From Paulinella micropora (Eukaryota > Cercozoa > Imbricatea > Euglyphida), in NCBI GenBank assembly GCA_009731375.1, contig BJOX01000138.1, forward strand, positions 627,110-673,497: DNA of 46,388 nt. The letters run 5' to 3'. The position numbers were made by a program, and so were the translations under genes. Below, one piece after another: positions 1 through 10,950 of this stretch (the first letter of the stretch is position 1; each line of letters opens with the position of its first letter). Below the pieces are notes generated by a model. The model was not told where the DNA came from. It ran no database searches and saw nothing but the letters and a program-made list of their open reading frames with translations.

Positions 1-1211
1 TATTGAAGAGGAAATGCAAAATCATGCAGGTCAGTTTCACAAACTTTTGTGCAGAGTTTTTTTCCACAGATTGTTGTGTACAGAAGAAAAGAATAGCATT
101 CCCGCTCATTCTGAGCTGGGAAAAGAGCGGGAATGCTGTTATATCTTCTCGAAATGTCATGCTCTCAAGAAAATCTCTGCACAAAAGTTTGCAAAACAGC
201 AATCCAAAAACGAGTTTCATCGAATTGCTGGTTTGTGAAAAATAGATTAAGCTGGGTCGTGCAATGTTAGGAAATGACATTTATAGCTTCAACAAACACG
301 TTGCAGCAGAAACATGCAAGGGATGACATGAGTTGAGAGTACGTACTAGGAAGGAAATGCAAAATCATGCCGGTCGGTTTTCACAAACTTTTGTGCAGAG
401 TTTTTTCCATAGATTGTTGTGTATAGAAGAAAAGAATAGTATTCCCGCTCATTCTGAACTGGGAAAAGAGCGGGAATGCTGTTACATCTTCTCGTAATGT
501 CATGCCTTTAATAAAATCTCTGCACAAAAGTTTGCAAAACAGCAGTCCGAAAACGAGTTTCATCGAATTGCTGGTTTGTGAAAAATAGACTAAGCTGGGT
601 CGTGCTATGTTAGGAAATGACATTTATAGCTTCAACAAACACGTTATAGCAGAAACATGCAGGAGATGACATGAGTTGAGAGTACGTAGAAAGGAAATGC
701 AAAATCATGCCGGTCGGTTTTCACAAACTTTTGTGCAGAGTTTTTTCCACAGATTGTTGTGTACAGAAAAAAAGAATAGCATTCCCGCTCATTCTGAGCT
801 GGGAAAAGAGCGGGAATGCTGTTACATTTTCTCGAAATGGCATGTTCTCAATAAAACCTCTGCATAAAAGTTTGCAAAACAGCAATCCAAAACGAGTTTC
901 ATCGAATTGCTGGTTTATGAAAAATAGATTAAGCTGGGTCGTGCAATGTTAGGAATGATATTTATAGCTTCAACAAACACGTTGCAGCAGAAACATGCAA
1001 GGGATGACATGAGTTGAGAGTACGTAGGAAGGAAATGCAAAATCATGCCGGTCGCTTTTCACAAACTTTTGTGCAGAGTTTTTTCCACAGATTGTTGTGT
1101 ACAGAAAAAAAGAATAGCATTCCCGCTCATTCTGAGCTGGGGAAAGAGCGGGAATGCTGTTACATCTTCTCGAAATGTCATGCTCTTAATAAAATCTCTG
1201 CACAAAAGTTT
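1..1211. repeat. Tandem array, four ~340 bp units with nested palindromes
   Basis: Four head-to-tail units begin with the same GAAATGCAAAATCATGC segment at 14, 354, 694 and 1032 (spacing about 338-343). Each holds a 149-150 bp module (41-190, 385-533, 725-873, 1063-1211) bounded by the inverted pair AAACTTTTGTGCAGAG / CTCTGCACAAAAGTTT. Inside it is a second inverted pair, GCATTCCCGCTC / GAGCGGGAATGC, around a short spacer. One strand could therefore fold into a long two-stage hairpin. The last copy stops exactly at the end of the outer arm, which suggests that the module, not the full unit, is the boundary-defining element. Short ORFs occur on both strands because the module is nearly self-complementary; I do not regard them as genes. 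Confidence 0.9.
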
Positions 1212-1359
1212 GATAATAACACGACCCTTTTTCCACACGTTCAAATTTCAGACCGGCCCGAGAAAAATTTTAAGGTTGAAGGCGCTGACTGGTAGTTATG
1301 TCTTTGGAATTCAACTCATTTTGCTCGTTTGTCAACGTGTAGGATCACTTTCTGACTCT

Positions 1360-2304
1360 GGCATGTCTACGAAGCACATTGCCAAGACTCTGCAAGCCAT
1401 TCTCAAAAATTCGCGTGGGGAATTGTTCCTTAAAATCAACGGGTCTGCAGACGTGCTGCCCTTTGATTGTGTGGAGATTCCCCACGCAGTCTTTTGCAAG
1501 CATGATCTGGTATATGCTTGCTCACTTACTTACTCACTTATTTATTCAATGTGCAACATGCAGGGCAAAGGCGATTTGGAGGAGTTGGTTCGCGGCTTCA
1601 GCTACACCTGGAATGCACAAGGTGTTATGTATGTATGTATGTATTTATAATGCATGCATCGTAGGGATCCTGCTCAAGAATAAGCATCTGATGTTACCAA
1701 TCTTGCATTGTTTCTTGCGGTTGAAACGAACCCCGATGTTATTCAATCAATTTAACAGACGATTGCTAGCACCGAAGGTATGAGCTTCAATTTTGATTAT
1801 CCATATGTTTACAAGAATACCACATCCTCAAGCTCATCCCAAAATATTATTATGCGATTTGACAGAGGCCACAGTCGCCGTTTGAAGATGATTTATCACT
1901 CTGTTTTTAACACTGAAGAAAGGAAGAACACAGCTTATGACAACGATAATCGTGCCGCTGCTAAGGTTGTCAATTTTTACACTACTCTAGACGGCGCCCG
2001 CCAGCAAGATTTCAACATTGACTGTGCAATTGAAGAAGACTATATGTACCTGAAGCCAAAGATTGAGGGTTCTGCCTAGTTGAATAACGATGTGTATAAA
2101 TACAACTGGTTCTGGGTGGATACTTGGGATAATACCCTCCCTCTATGGAGCAAGGATCAAAATGAAATCAGTGGTTTAAGCCTTGATACTGAGCGACGAT
2201 GGGAGTTTATTGCGAACACTGCGGCTGCTGCCTACAACCATTACACTGTGGCAATCACTCAGCAGGATCTTCATGTTAAGGAGAATATGATTACAATTAG
2301 TTAA
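1360..2304 (+). pseudogene. Major-capsid-like pseudogene of a polinton-like virus
   Basis: One reading frame from about 1360 to the TAA at 2302-2304 reads like the C-terminal part of a double-jelly-roll major capsid protein of polinton-like viruses of protists. The conserved-looking stretches are RFDRGHSRRLKMIYHSVFN (about 1855-1911), NTAYDNDN (about 1930), GLSLDTERRWEFIANTA (about 2170-2220) and YNHYTVAITQQDLHV (about 2233-2277). In-frame stops interrupt it at 1648-1650, 1681-1683, 1753-1755 and 2077-2079, and a short TATG microsatellite sits at 1627-1646. The frame is otherwise preserved across the stops, so it is a recent, frame-conserving pseudogene. The portion before about 1684 is recognised with less certainty. 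Family assignment rests on recalled sequence patterns and was not searched. It is followed 53 bp later by another viral-type gene in the same direction. Confidence 0.6.
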
Positions 2305-2357
2305 TGTGTAATTATTAATTTTGATAGTTAATTAATTTTTTATAATATAGACCTACA

Positions 2358-3593
2358 ATGTCACACTAGAGAAATTTGATCACACAAAATCCAGACGGAA
2401 AGTTTGTGAATGTCAAAGTCATGCATAATGGGTTTCTTAAGACTAATGTTGAAAAAACAACATTTGGCGAATTAGCAACATCACAATACACACCTATTAT
2501 ACAAGAAACATTTATGTATAATGTAAATACCTCTAAGTGGAACACAAGCACTACTAATGCTACATTAGAGCAAAAGAGTGCTATGGCATATCTAACAACA
2601 CAGGCAGTTGGATGTTCAAGATTATTCATTGAAACAAAAAAGAAATTAAATAATCGTGCTGGTATGGGTGTATGTGTCAGATTTACTGCTTTGTGGAATA
2701 CAAATGAAGCAGGTGGATATTCATCTTATGTAGGTATTGGTGATTCCCTCTTAACGGACTGATATTCTTTTTAAGAGAAAATGGTGTAATGAAAATATAC
2801 TAATTAAACAACGCCATGTCATTACCGATGTTAAACAAAGTCAATGGAATGTAGATAAAGCAGATGGAACAGATTACTTACCAGCCATTGATTTCAGTAA
2901 GGGTAATGTATTTCAGATTAAATATTAATACTTAGGTTTCGGTCAGATATCATTTTATATTGAAAATCCAAGCACGAAGCTATTTCAACTAGTCAATGCT
3001 ATAAGATATGCTAACAGCAAAACTGCTACATCTCTTAATAATACTACTTTACTATTCTTGGCTTCGTTATCCGTTGGTGCTAATCCACAAATCAAAAACT
3101 TTAGAATTACCAGTGTTGGGTGCTTCATTGAAGGAACTGAAATCATAAGAGGTATTTCATTTATTTATGAAAGAACAGCAAATACGACGAATGTAGCAAC
3201 TCATGCTTTTACTATGAGAAATAATATTCATATTATTGGAAACACTATTGCTAATTATAGTATAGTGTATCCTAGACTGCTAAATGTCTTAAATACAGAT
3301 GGTAAATCTGGTGTAATCATTAAACTAATAAAAATCCTACCCTTACTGGTGTTGTATATGCTGAAAACAATACGAATACAAGTCTGGTTTCATTTGATAC
3401 TACCGCAACTATTGCTGGTGGAAATACTATTGCCGTTGTATTTGTTAATACGAATGATGCTCAAAGCATAGACTTTAATGATTATGATTTAGATGATATG
3501 TTGCCAAGCGAAAGGCTAACTATAACAGCACAGGCTACTACAAATCAGACTATAAGTATTCAGTATGCTTTTACTTGGTTAGAAGACCCATGA
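2358..3593 (+). pseudogene. Virion-protein-like pseudogene
   Basis: The start is ATG at 2358, followed by TAG at 2367-2369. A frameshift follows near 2760, then TAA at 2926-2928 and another frameshift near 3330; the frame then runs to TGA at 3591-3593. Read in pieces, it resembles a family of about 400-residue proteins found in many tailed phages and protist dsDNA viruses. Recognisable parts are KGNVFQIKY, a LGFGQISFYIENP strand, an IRYANS segment and a C-terminal tail ending in FTWLEDP. The function of that family is unclear; a structural or receptor-contact role is inference. Its position directly downstream of a capsid-like pseudogene supports a viral origin for the pair. Codon use is AT-rich like the upstream pseudogene and unlike the GC-rich viral segment at 23.2-24 kb. 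Confidence 0.55.
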
Positions 3594-3616
3594 AAGCGAA
3601 AAAAATAAATTGAAGA

Positions 3617-3641
3617 TGATGTGAGTGGTGAAACCACATCA
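3617..3641 (+). terminator. Hairpin after the viral-type pseudogene
   Basis: A 7 bp perfect stem (TGATGTG / CACATCA) with an 11-base loop lies 24 bases after the stop of the preceding pseudogene. A role as transcript end signal is inference from position only. Confidence 0.3.
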
Positions 3642-3759
3642 CAACACACCGAAAGTGTTTATTTTTGAAAAAGACCCGCAGGTTTGTCTGTCAAATATCA
3701 CTTTTTAAAATACTTGATAACATTATTTTTTCTAACTTAATTCATTTCTTCATTTTTTT

Positions 3760-4138
3760 CTAGAAATGAAAGCACACATACCACATCGCAGAATTTATCA
3801 TCATCAATTGAAACTGATAACTAATTTTTTTCTTACACTCTTTGCAAGCTGCTTTCTTTGCTTCTATTTCTTCACCTACATTCGCTTTTATTTCGGTAAT
3901 TCCATTCTCTTAAATCAGTCGCCGTAAATGGTGTGCTTGGTTTCTCCATTATAATTTTTGCTAGTGCAGCCTCCAATGAAATAACTTTCACATTGTCGTC
4001 CCTTGGCTTGTATTGCTCATAGAAAGAAACAATGTCAGGTTTAGTCCATTTAATTGTTGGCATTTTGACATTGCCGCTGTCAAGGTTCCATTTTTCAATT
4101 TCGTTTAAGTAGTCTTGTTTGGTGTTCAGGTCAGTCAT
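3760..4138 (-). pseudogene. Small unknown viral-segment gene, frameshifted
   Basis: On the minus strand an ATG at 4138 is preceded by a TATATATAAG-like AT-rich sequence. The frame begins MTDLNTKQDYLNEIEKW and runs about 85 codons. A one-base shift near 3900 moves the remaining Lys-rich part, which includes a CKEC pair, into another frame that ends at the TAG at 3760-3762. The product would be about 125 residues with charged helices and a possible zinc-binding CxxC. I do not recognise the family. It faces the capsid-like pseudogene across about 165 bp and shares its AT-rich composition, so it probably belongs to the same inserted viral element. Confidence 0.4.
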
Positions 4139-4169
4139 CTTATATATAATGTAAATATTAATTTTTATT

Positions 4170-4288
4170 GTAAATATTTTTTTTACTTCACTTTTAATGT
4201 CTGTGAATTTATCAAACCACTGCTGTTTCATAACCCATTCAAGATATGGTTTGTCAATGGTAGCAACATGCCTTAATTTCTTCATCAA
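4170..4288 (-). pseudogene. ORF remnant upstream of the small viral-type gene
   Basis: About 40 codons on the minus strand contain DKPYLEWVMKQQWFDKF and then run into an AT-rich spacer before the next start at 4138. The piece looks like the C-terminal end of a gene whose upstream part is lost. An alternative frame (starting DEEIKACCYH) breaks within a few codons, consistent with decay. No family is recognised. Confidence 0.3.
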
Positions 4289-4734
4289 TCATCTGTTGGA
4301 CATCTCTTACTGAAAAGAATTCCTTATTCTTCTCAATTGAAAGTCGGCCAAATTTTCAGATAGTCCGGTGAGGGTGATCATTGGTCTATATAGATTGGTA
4401 AAAAAAATTTATGGAAAAAAATTAATTAATCAAACTCGCAATAGAGAGGACTTTTAATTTTTTCAAAAAAGATAACTAAGTTCAGGACACCTAGAAAAAC
4501 TAAGAAACAGGTTTTAATGTCTCTTCGTGTTGATTTGAAAAAAGATAGATAAGTTATCCTTTTTTAGAGTTTGAGAGAAATTCAAATATGGACTATTTAA
4601 GGCTTAATGATTGTTATATTTAATTTGGATAAAATTATGTATATTTTTGTTGAAATTAATAGTAAGACGAATTTATTTAAAAATAGCCTTATTTTACATA
4701 AAAGATAAGTGTCCAATAGTGGTACCTATGGTAG
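4289..4734. other. AT-rich stretch with no gene seen
   Basis: I see no ORF with coding character, no RNA gene and no repeat shared with the rest of the window. Several A and T runs are present. Confidence 0.6.
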
Positions 4735-4823
4735 TGTGTGTGTCACTGTGTGCGTCTGCCTGTCTGTCTGTTTCTCTGTCTGTCAGTCTTTCTGTCTCTC
4801 TGTCTCTCTGTCTCAGACTAGTA

Positions 4824-4861
<38 letters not shown>

Positions 4862-5042
4862 CAGACACTCCGTCTGTCTGTCTGCCTGTCTGTGCTGTCT
4901 GTCTGCCTGTCTGCCTGTCTGTCTGTCTGCCTGTCTGTCTGTCTGCCTGTTTGTCTATGTGTGTGTGTGTGTGTGTGTGTGTTTTGTGTGTGTGTTTGTC
5001 TGTGTGTGTGTGTGTCTGTCTGTCTCTCTGTCCGCGTGTCTG

Positions 5043-5073
<31 letters not shown>

Positions 5074-5080
5074 CTATGTA
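4735..5080. repeat. TGTC and TG microsatellite
   Basis: Mostly (TGTC)n with TCTC variants to about 4957, then (TG)n mixed with TCTG. The strand bias makes long ORFs of Cys, Leu, Ser and Val in several frames; none is a gene. Confidence 0.95.
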
Positions 5081-5156
5081 TGTATGTATGTATGTATGCA
5101 TGTATGTATTGTATGTATGTATGTATGTATGTATTTATGTATTTATGTATATGTAC

Positions 5157-5187
<31 letters not shown>

Positions 5188-5769
5188 TGCATGTATGTAT
5201 GTATGTATGTATGAAAGAAGTTGTTGGTAGTTGGTAGGTATGTATGAAAGAAGTATGTACATATGTATGTATGTATGTATGTCTAGTATGTATGTCTAGT
5301 ACGTATGTATGTATGTATGTATGTATGTATGTGTGTATGCATGCATACTCATGCATGCAATGTATGTGTATGTATGTGTATGTATGTGTATGTATGTAAG
5401 TATGTATGTATGTATGTATGCATGCATGCATGTATGCATGTATGCATGCATACATGCATGCATCATCCATGCATGCATGTATGTATGTTATGTATGTATG
5501 TATGTATGTATGTATATATGTATGTATGTATGCATGCATGCAATAATGTATGTATGTATGTATGTATGCGTGTGTGTGTATGTGTGTGTGTGCATGTATG
5601 TATTTATGTATGTATGTATGTATGTTTATATATGCATGTATGTATGTATGTATGTATGTAGGTATGTATGTATGTATGTATGTAGGTATGCATGTATGTA
5701 TGTATGTATGCATGTATGTATGCATGTATGCATGCATGTATGTATGTATGTATGTAAGTGACTGAGCCC

Positions 5770-5811
<42 letters not shown>

Positions 5812-5813
5812 TT

Positions 5814-5847
<34 letters not shown>

Positions 5848-7134
5848 NNNNNNNNNNATGTATGTATGTATGTATGTATGTATGTATGTATAAATGTATG
5901 TATCCATGCATCCATGCATGCATGCATGCATGTATGTATGTATGTATGTATGCATGCATGCATGCATGCATGCATGTATGTATGCATATGCATTCATGCG
6001 TGCATGTTATGTATGTATGTATGTATGTATGTATGTATGTCTTGTGTCTGTGTGTATGTATGTATGTATGTATGCATTTATGTATATATGTATGCATGCA
6101 TGCATGCATGTATGAATGTATGAATGTATGTATGTATGTATGTATGTATGTATGTATGTATATTATATGTATGTATGTATATTATATGTATGTATGTATG
6201 TATGTATGCATGCATGCATGCATGTATGTGTGTATGTATGTATGTATGTATGTATGTATGTATGTGTGTATGTGTGTGTGTCTATGTATGTTTGTCTGTA
6301 TGTGTATCTATGTATGTGTATGTAAGTGTATGTATGTGTATGTATGTGTATGTATGTATGCATGCATGTATGCATGCATGCATGCATGCATGTATGCATG
6401 CATGCATGTATGTATGTATGTATGTATGCATGTGTGTAATGCATGCATGCATGCAGGCATGCATGCATGCATGTATGCATGTATGCATGCATGTATGTGC
6501 GTATGTATGTATGTATGTATTTATGTATGTATGTATGTATGTATGTGCATGTTTGTATGTATGTATGTATTTATGCATGCATGTATGTATGTATGTATGT
6601 ATGTGTATGTATGTATGTGTATGTATGTATGTATGTATGTATGCATGCATGCATGCATGCATGTATGTATGTATGTATGTATGTATGCATGCATGCATGC
6701 ATGCATGTATGCATGTATGTATGTATGTATGTATGTATGTCTCGTGTGTGTTTGTATGTATGTATGTATGTATGCATGTATGTATGTATGTATACATGTA
6801 TGTATGTATGTATGTATGTATATTATATGTATGTATGTATGTATGTATGCATGCATATGTATGTATGTATGTATGTATGTGCGTGCATGTGTGTGTGTGT
6901 GTGTCTATGTATGTATGTATGTATGTATGTATGTGTTTCTACGTATGTGTATGTTGTGTATGTATGTGTATGTGTATGTATGTGTATGTGTATGTATGTA
7001 TGCATGTATGCATGCATGCATGCATGCATGCTTTTATGCATGCATGCATGCATGTTTGTATGCATGCATGCATGTATGTATGTATGTATCTATGTATGTA
7101 TGCATGTATGTAGTGCATGTGTGTATGTATTTAC

Positions 7135-7166
<32 letters not shown>

Positions 7167-7733
7167 TCATGCATGTATGTATGTATGTATGTATGTATGT
7201 ATATATGTATGTATGCATGTATATATGTATGTATGTATATGTATGTATGTGTATGTATGTATGTGTATGTATGTATGTATGTATGTATGCATGATGTATG
7301 TATTTGCATGCATGCATGCGTGCATCATGCATGCATGTAGTATGTATGTATGTATGTATGTATGTATGTATGTTTGTATGTATGTTTGTATGTATGCATG
7401 TATGCATGCAATGATGTATGTATGTATGTATGTATGCATGTATGCATGTATGTATGTATGTATGTATATCTGTATGTATGTATGTATGTATGTATATGTA
7501 TGTGTATGTATGTGTATGTATGTGTATGTATATATGTATATATGTATGTATGTATGTATGCATGTATGTATGTTATGTATGTATGCATGTATGTATGTAT
7601 GTATGTATGTAGGTATGTAGGTATGTAGGTATGCAGGTATGTATGTATGTATGTATGCATGCATGCATACTGTATGCATGCATGCATTCATGCATTCATG
7701 CATGCGTGCATGTATGTACGTATGTATGTATGT
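5081..7733. repeat. ATGT/ATGC microsatellite, about 2.65 kb
   Basis: Nearly uninterrupted ATGT repeat with blocks converted to ATGC (giving palindromic ATGCATGC runs) and scattered GTGTAT variants. Because ATGT read in any frame cycles through Met-Tyr-Val-Cys without a stop, ORFs of up to about 490 codons appear; they are artefacts of the repeat. A gap (5848-5857) interrupts it. Confidence 0.95.
5768..5857. other. Poly-C, poly-T and 10 N join
   Basis: A run of about 43 C is followed by CTTCA, about 30 T and then exactly ten N. A fixed-size gap at a homopolymer end is typical of a scaffold join, so the sequences on the two sides may not truly be adjacent. Confidence 0.7.
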
Positions 7734-8099
7734 AAATTCGACACTGATGTCATTATTACCGTATGATTATAATTTAATAAATTATTCAATAATAATCAAG
7801 ATTATTCAAATATATAATAATCAGCCAATATAAATCCAGGCAATATTAATCAACCGTCTTATGATGTATTAATAAATCAATATTAATCAATATTAGACTA
7901 ATCAATATCACTGACAGAATTGTTACTAATATTGATATTGTGTTAATTTTCTTCAAGTTTTTACATCTGTTTTTAGTTCCGTTACTTCATTTTAATAAGT
8001 TCAGTTTTATTATCAACTGCCACCGTCATAACTTGATTATGTTGATATATAAATATTTATTAATATTGATTCAAGTTGAACTCAGTTCATATTCATTTG
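7734..8099. other. AT-rich flank of the LTR element
   Basis: Repeated ATATTAATCAAT-like motifs resemble the sequence on the other side of the element (18340-18640). The retrotransposon therefore sits inside one AT-rich repeat tract. Confidence 0.6.
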
Positions 8100-8103
8100 G
8101 TAC

Positions 8104-8320
8104 TGTGGACATCACCCCCCGAATTATTAGGTAAAAAACTTATTCATAGATTTCGTCTGGCCGGACAAGTCTGAAATGCCAATTTGATCCTGGTCTTTTG
8201 GCTGCTTTTTGTCTTTGCGTCACTGAGCTAATATAACGAGACATCATTCTCTTTTTGAGGACTGTGTTTGGTTATATTACCGACTTACTCTTCCATTGAA
8301 CTATCGTTGGGGATAGTACA
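8104..8320 (+). repeat. 5' LTR
   Basis: 217 bp, beginning TGTGGACATC and ending GATAGTACA, matched by the copy at 18100-18316 with few substitutions. The 5 bases before it (GGTAC) also precede the 3' LTR inside the element, so the left boundary could be argued to lie up to 5 bases further out. The TG...CA ends and the GTAC duplication favour the boundary given. Confidence 0.9.
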
Positions 8321-8322
8321 TT

Positions 8323-8340
8323 TGGAGTCCATGGCTAAAG
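8323..8340 (+). other. Candidate primer-binding site
   Basis: TGGAGTCCATGGCTAAAG starts two bases after the LTR. It begins with TGG, as expected for pairing with a tRNA 3' CCA end. The matching tRNA was not identified. Confidence 0.4.
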
Positions 8341-8905
8341 GCTGATTTCTTTTCTGATCTGTCGTACAGACATCAGATAAGCACAAATTTATTTTCGCTG
8401 ATCTGTCGCACAGACATCAGACGAAAACAAACACTCCTACTCATCCTCAAACAAAAAACTTACAAACAAGAAATCAATTCGTCACAAGCTGGCATAACCT
8501 TTAGCCCTTGTGCACATTGGCTTCTGTGTGCTCTTCTACAAGACACCAGACCACACCTAGTCCACTCCCTCTTGCTGCTTGCATAAAGCCAAGTAGGACA
8601 AGTGCGAAACAAACATCAAACAAACACACAGACAGAGGAGAAACGAGCAAAGCACTCCCACTCTCTGTTCTGAACCATTTTCATTGCATTTTCTCTGCAG
8701 AAACCAGAATAGATTACACATCTCTCACACAAGAGCAAGACAAATATCGAAGCACTGTCCGACGACGCAGACTGACTTCTACAAAACAGCTCTTTTGACC
8801 AAACTATCGTTATCTCTGTGTAGGTCTTGACGCTTCATAACTATTTCAACAGAGAAAAGGAAGAAGGAGAAGAAGGTTGCATAGAGTGATAAGAATAACA
8901 GAGGG

Positions 8906-8949
<44 letters not shown>

Positions 8950-9153
8950 AAAAAAAAAAAAAAAGAGGGGGGGGGNNNNNNNNNNNNNNNNNNNNNNNNN
9001 NNNNNNNNNNNNNNNNNNNNNNNNNNNNNNNNNNNNNNNNNNNNNNNNNNNNNNNNNNNNNNNNNNNNNNNNNNNNNNNNNNNNNNNNNNNNNNNNNNNN
9101 NNNNNNNNNNNNNNNNNNNNNNNNNNNNNNNNNNNNNNNNNNNNNNNNNNNNN
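8341..9153 (+). other. Retrotransposon leader with poly-A/G run and gap
   Basis: No convincing ORF is seen in 8341-8905; this is probably the untranslated leader. From about 8906 there are A runs and G runs, then an N gap at 8976-9153 that probably contains the gag start codon. Confidence 0.6.
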
Positions 9154-10950
9154 GAGGAGCAGGAGACTCAGTACTCAGAAGAGAGGGGGGATAGAGACGG
9201 AGAGGAGAGAGAGGACTATACGTATACAGCCGATGTAGAGTCGACAGGGGGGGGGGGTAATGCACAAGAAGCGAGTGCAGGTCAGACTGGAGGCTCTCCA
9301 CTGACAGAGGCAGAGAGAGAGATGGAGGATGTTGGCCAGAATATCCCAAATACATGGGAACAGTTGGCTACATATGATGATGAAGAGTCCTTCTTCCTTA
9401 ACTACCCAACCTATTATAAAACACACATCTACATTCCTTACGAGAAAAGGAATAGACCAGGACAAGGTCAAAGCAACCTCCTGATCGAAATTCCCGGCCT
9501 TGCGAAGCCTCTCTTCAACAAAGTGAGGTTTGAGCACGAAAGAGTGCCATTGCAGGATATCAAGTATGGCGACACTCTTACACTGTGCGACATATACGAC
9601 ATATCTGCAACACTCTACGCTGCTGTGCTCGTTGCGGAATTTCATGAACGCACAAACATACAGTGGAAAAATAAACGTACAACTGCAGCATGGCTGTCTG
9701 TCTGTGGTGTCCCCACTGATATCAAGAATCTAGAAAGAAAGTTCGAAGGTAGAAACCAAAGTGGCATTGAGTTTGCCCTTGAGGCTTTTGTAACTGCCTT
9801 CACACGGGCTTACAACGAAATGTACAAAGCCCTGAAAGACAACACAAGGCAACATCCTGTTTACGAGGAGGTTGACCAGTCTTGTCAGGTGCTTGAACGC
9901 CTCACACAACTCCATAAGGGCCTCTTTGAGGGGAAGGAGCAAAAACCAACATGGAAACAATGGGCCCACACGAAGAATCACACTCTCATTAAAGGCCCTC
10001 TCACAACAATCCCAAATAATAACAGAGTTGATAAGTCTTCCATGAGAGAAAAAGCACACTTCCTCTCTAGTGCCATAGGGCTTGCACAGTTCGTGACTCA
10101 TCTAGCACGACAGGTGAAAGAAGAAGAGACAATTCAGAAAGAGGAGAAGGAGCAGAAGGAGAAGATAGCTGTGGCAATGGCAGTAGCACGGGTGGCTCCA
10201 CAGCCAACGGCTCCACCTACCACATCTAACCCAGCTCCCAAGAAAGCAGGAGGAGAACCCACAGGAGGAGGACCCCAAGGGGGAGGAACAGTAATTAACT
10301 TGACTGACTCCCAGAAGAAAAAGCAGGCGCTGCAGGCAGCCCTAGCTAAAATCAAAATTGGGGGAGGGGGCCTTAAGCTCTATGCTATCACTGCCAATGA
10401 GGCTGACACAGAGAAAACCCTCATGACTAAGCTCAATGAGATACACAGATGCTTCCAGCAAAATCAGTGTGAGGTGGAGCAGGAGTATGAAGTCCTAGAA
10501 CATCTCTGTGATCGATCCCTCCTTGGAGCTGGTTTTGATCGTATAACTTACGAGAAGTACAGAGGAGAGGAGGAGCTAGCAAGGAAAGGTGGACATGCAG
10601 AGATGAGTTGTACTCTGGCCATTGCTGCCCTCATTCGATACTTTAAGGCAAGTGGATACCAACACTTGTGCACTGGCACATTGATTGGGTTTGAAATTTT
10701 CGACTTAGTATCGGAGCACTTGCAGTCTGTCACTCAGCTTGCATCTGTCTTAACAAATGTGGGCACCCAGTACACTCTCTTTTATAACCACAAAGCCATA
10801 CTCCTATATTTCCTCAGTGCTTTGCACGTCTACAACAAAAATAAGCTCACACTGCTCATGCAAGACGGCAAAACCTTCGACAAGGTAAAGCACTTGAACT
10901 TTTTGGAGATGAGCGTCTTTGAAGCCCAAAAATGTTGTGGACCGAAGTAA
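9154..10950 (+). CDS. Gag-like protein (capsid part), start in gap
   Basis: The frame is open from the right edge of the gap (9154) through the ATG at 9322 to TAA at 10948-10950, so the annotated ATG is not necessarily the start. From 9322 it is 542 residues. It has an acidic, Glu-rich N-terminus, an alpha-helical N-terminal half, a Lys/Glu-rich coiled segment near residue 260-285, a Pro/Gly-rich linker to about 330, and a second helical domain (about 350-540). It carries no zinc knuckle. By position between leader and pol it is Gag; I do not recognise the capsid family. An 11-base G run near 9247-9257 could change the frame if miscounted. Its 3' end overlaps the next ORF, which lies in the +1 frame. 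Confidence 0.7.
   Translation, partial: EEQETQYSEERGDRDGEEREDYTYTADVESTGGGGNAQEASAGQTGGSPLTEAEREMEDVGQNIPNTWEQLATYDDEESFFLNYPTYYKTHIYIPYEKRNRPGQGQSNLLIEIPGLAKPLFNKVRFEHERVPLQDIKYGDTLTLCDIYDISATLYAAVLVAEFHERTNIQWKNKRTTAAWLSVCGVPTDIKNLERKFEGRNQSGIEFALEAFVTAFTRAYNEMYKALKDNTRQHPVYEEVDQSCQVLERLTQLHKGLFEGKEQKPTWKQWAHTKNHTLIKGPLTTIPNNNRVDKSSMREKAHFLSSAIGLAQFVTHLARQVKEEETIQKEEKEQKEKIAVAMAVARVAPQPTAPPTTSNPAPKKAGGEPTGGGPQGGGTVINLTDSQKKKQALQAALAKIKIGGGGLKLYAITANEADTEKTLMTKLNEIHRCFQQNQCEVEQEYEVLEHLCDRSLLGAGFDRITYEKYRGEEELARKGGHAEMSCTLAIAALIRYFKASGYQHLCTGTLIGFEIFDLVSEHLQSVTQLASVLTNVGTQYTLFYNHKAILLYFLSALHVYNKNKLTLLMQDGKTFDKVKHLNFLEMSVFEAQKCCGPK

Noticed and set aside
3-1295. Repeated 60-90 codon ORFs in the 340 bp units
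   Set aside because: They overlap on both strands within a self-complementary module and change length between copies.
5862-7340. A 492-codon Met-Tyr-Val-Cys ORF and many similar ORFs
   Set aside because: They arise because the ATGT repeat has no stop codon in any frame; all frames and both strands are open in the same way.
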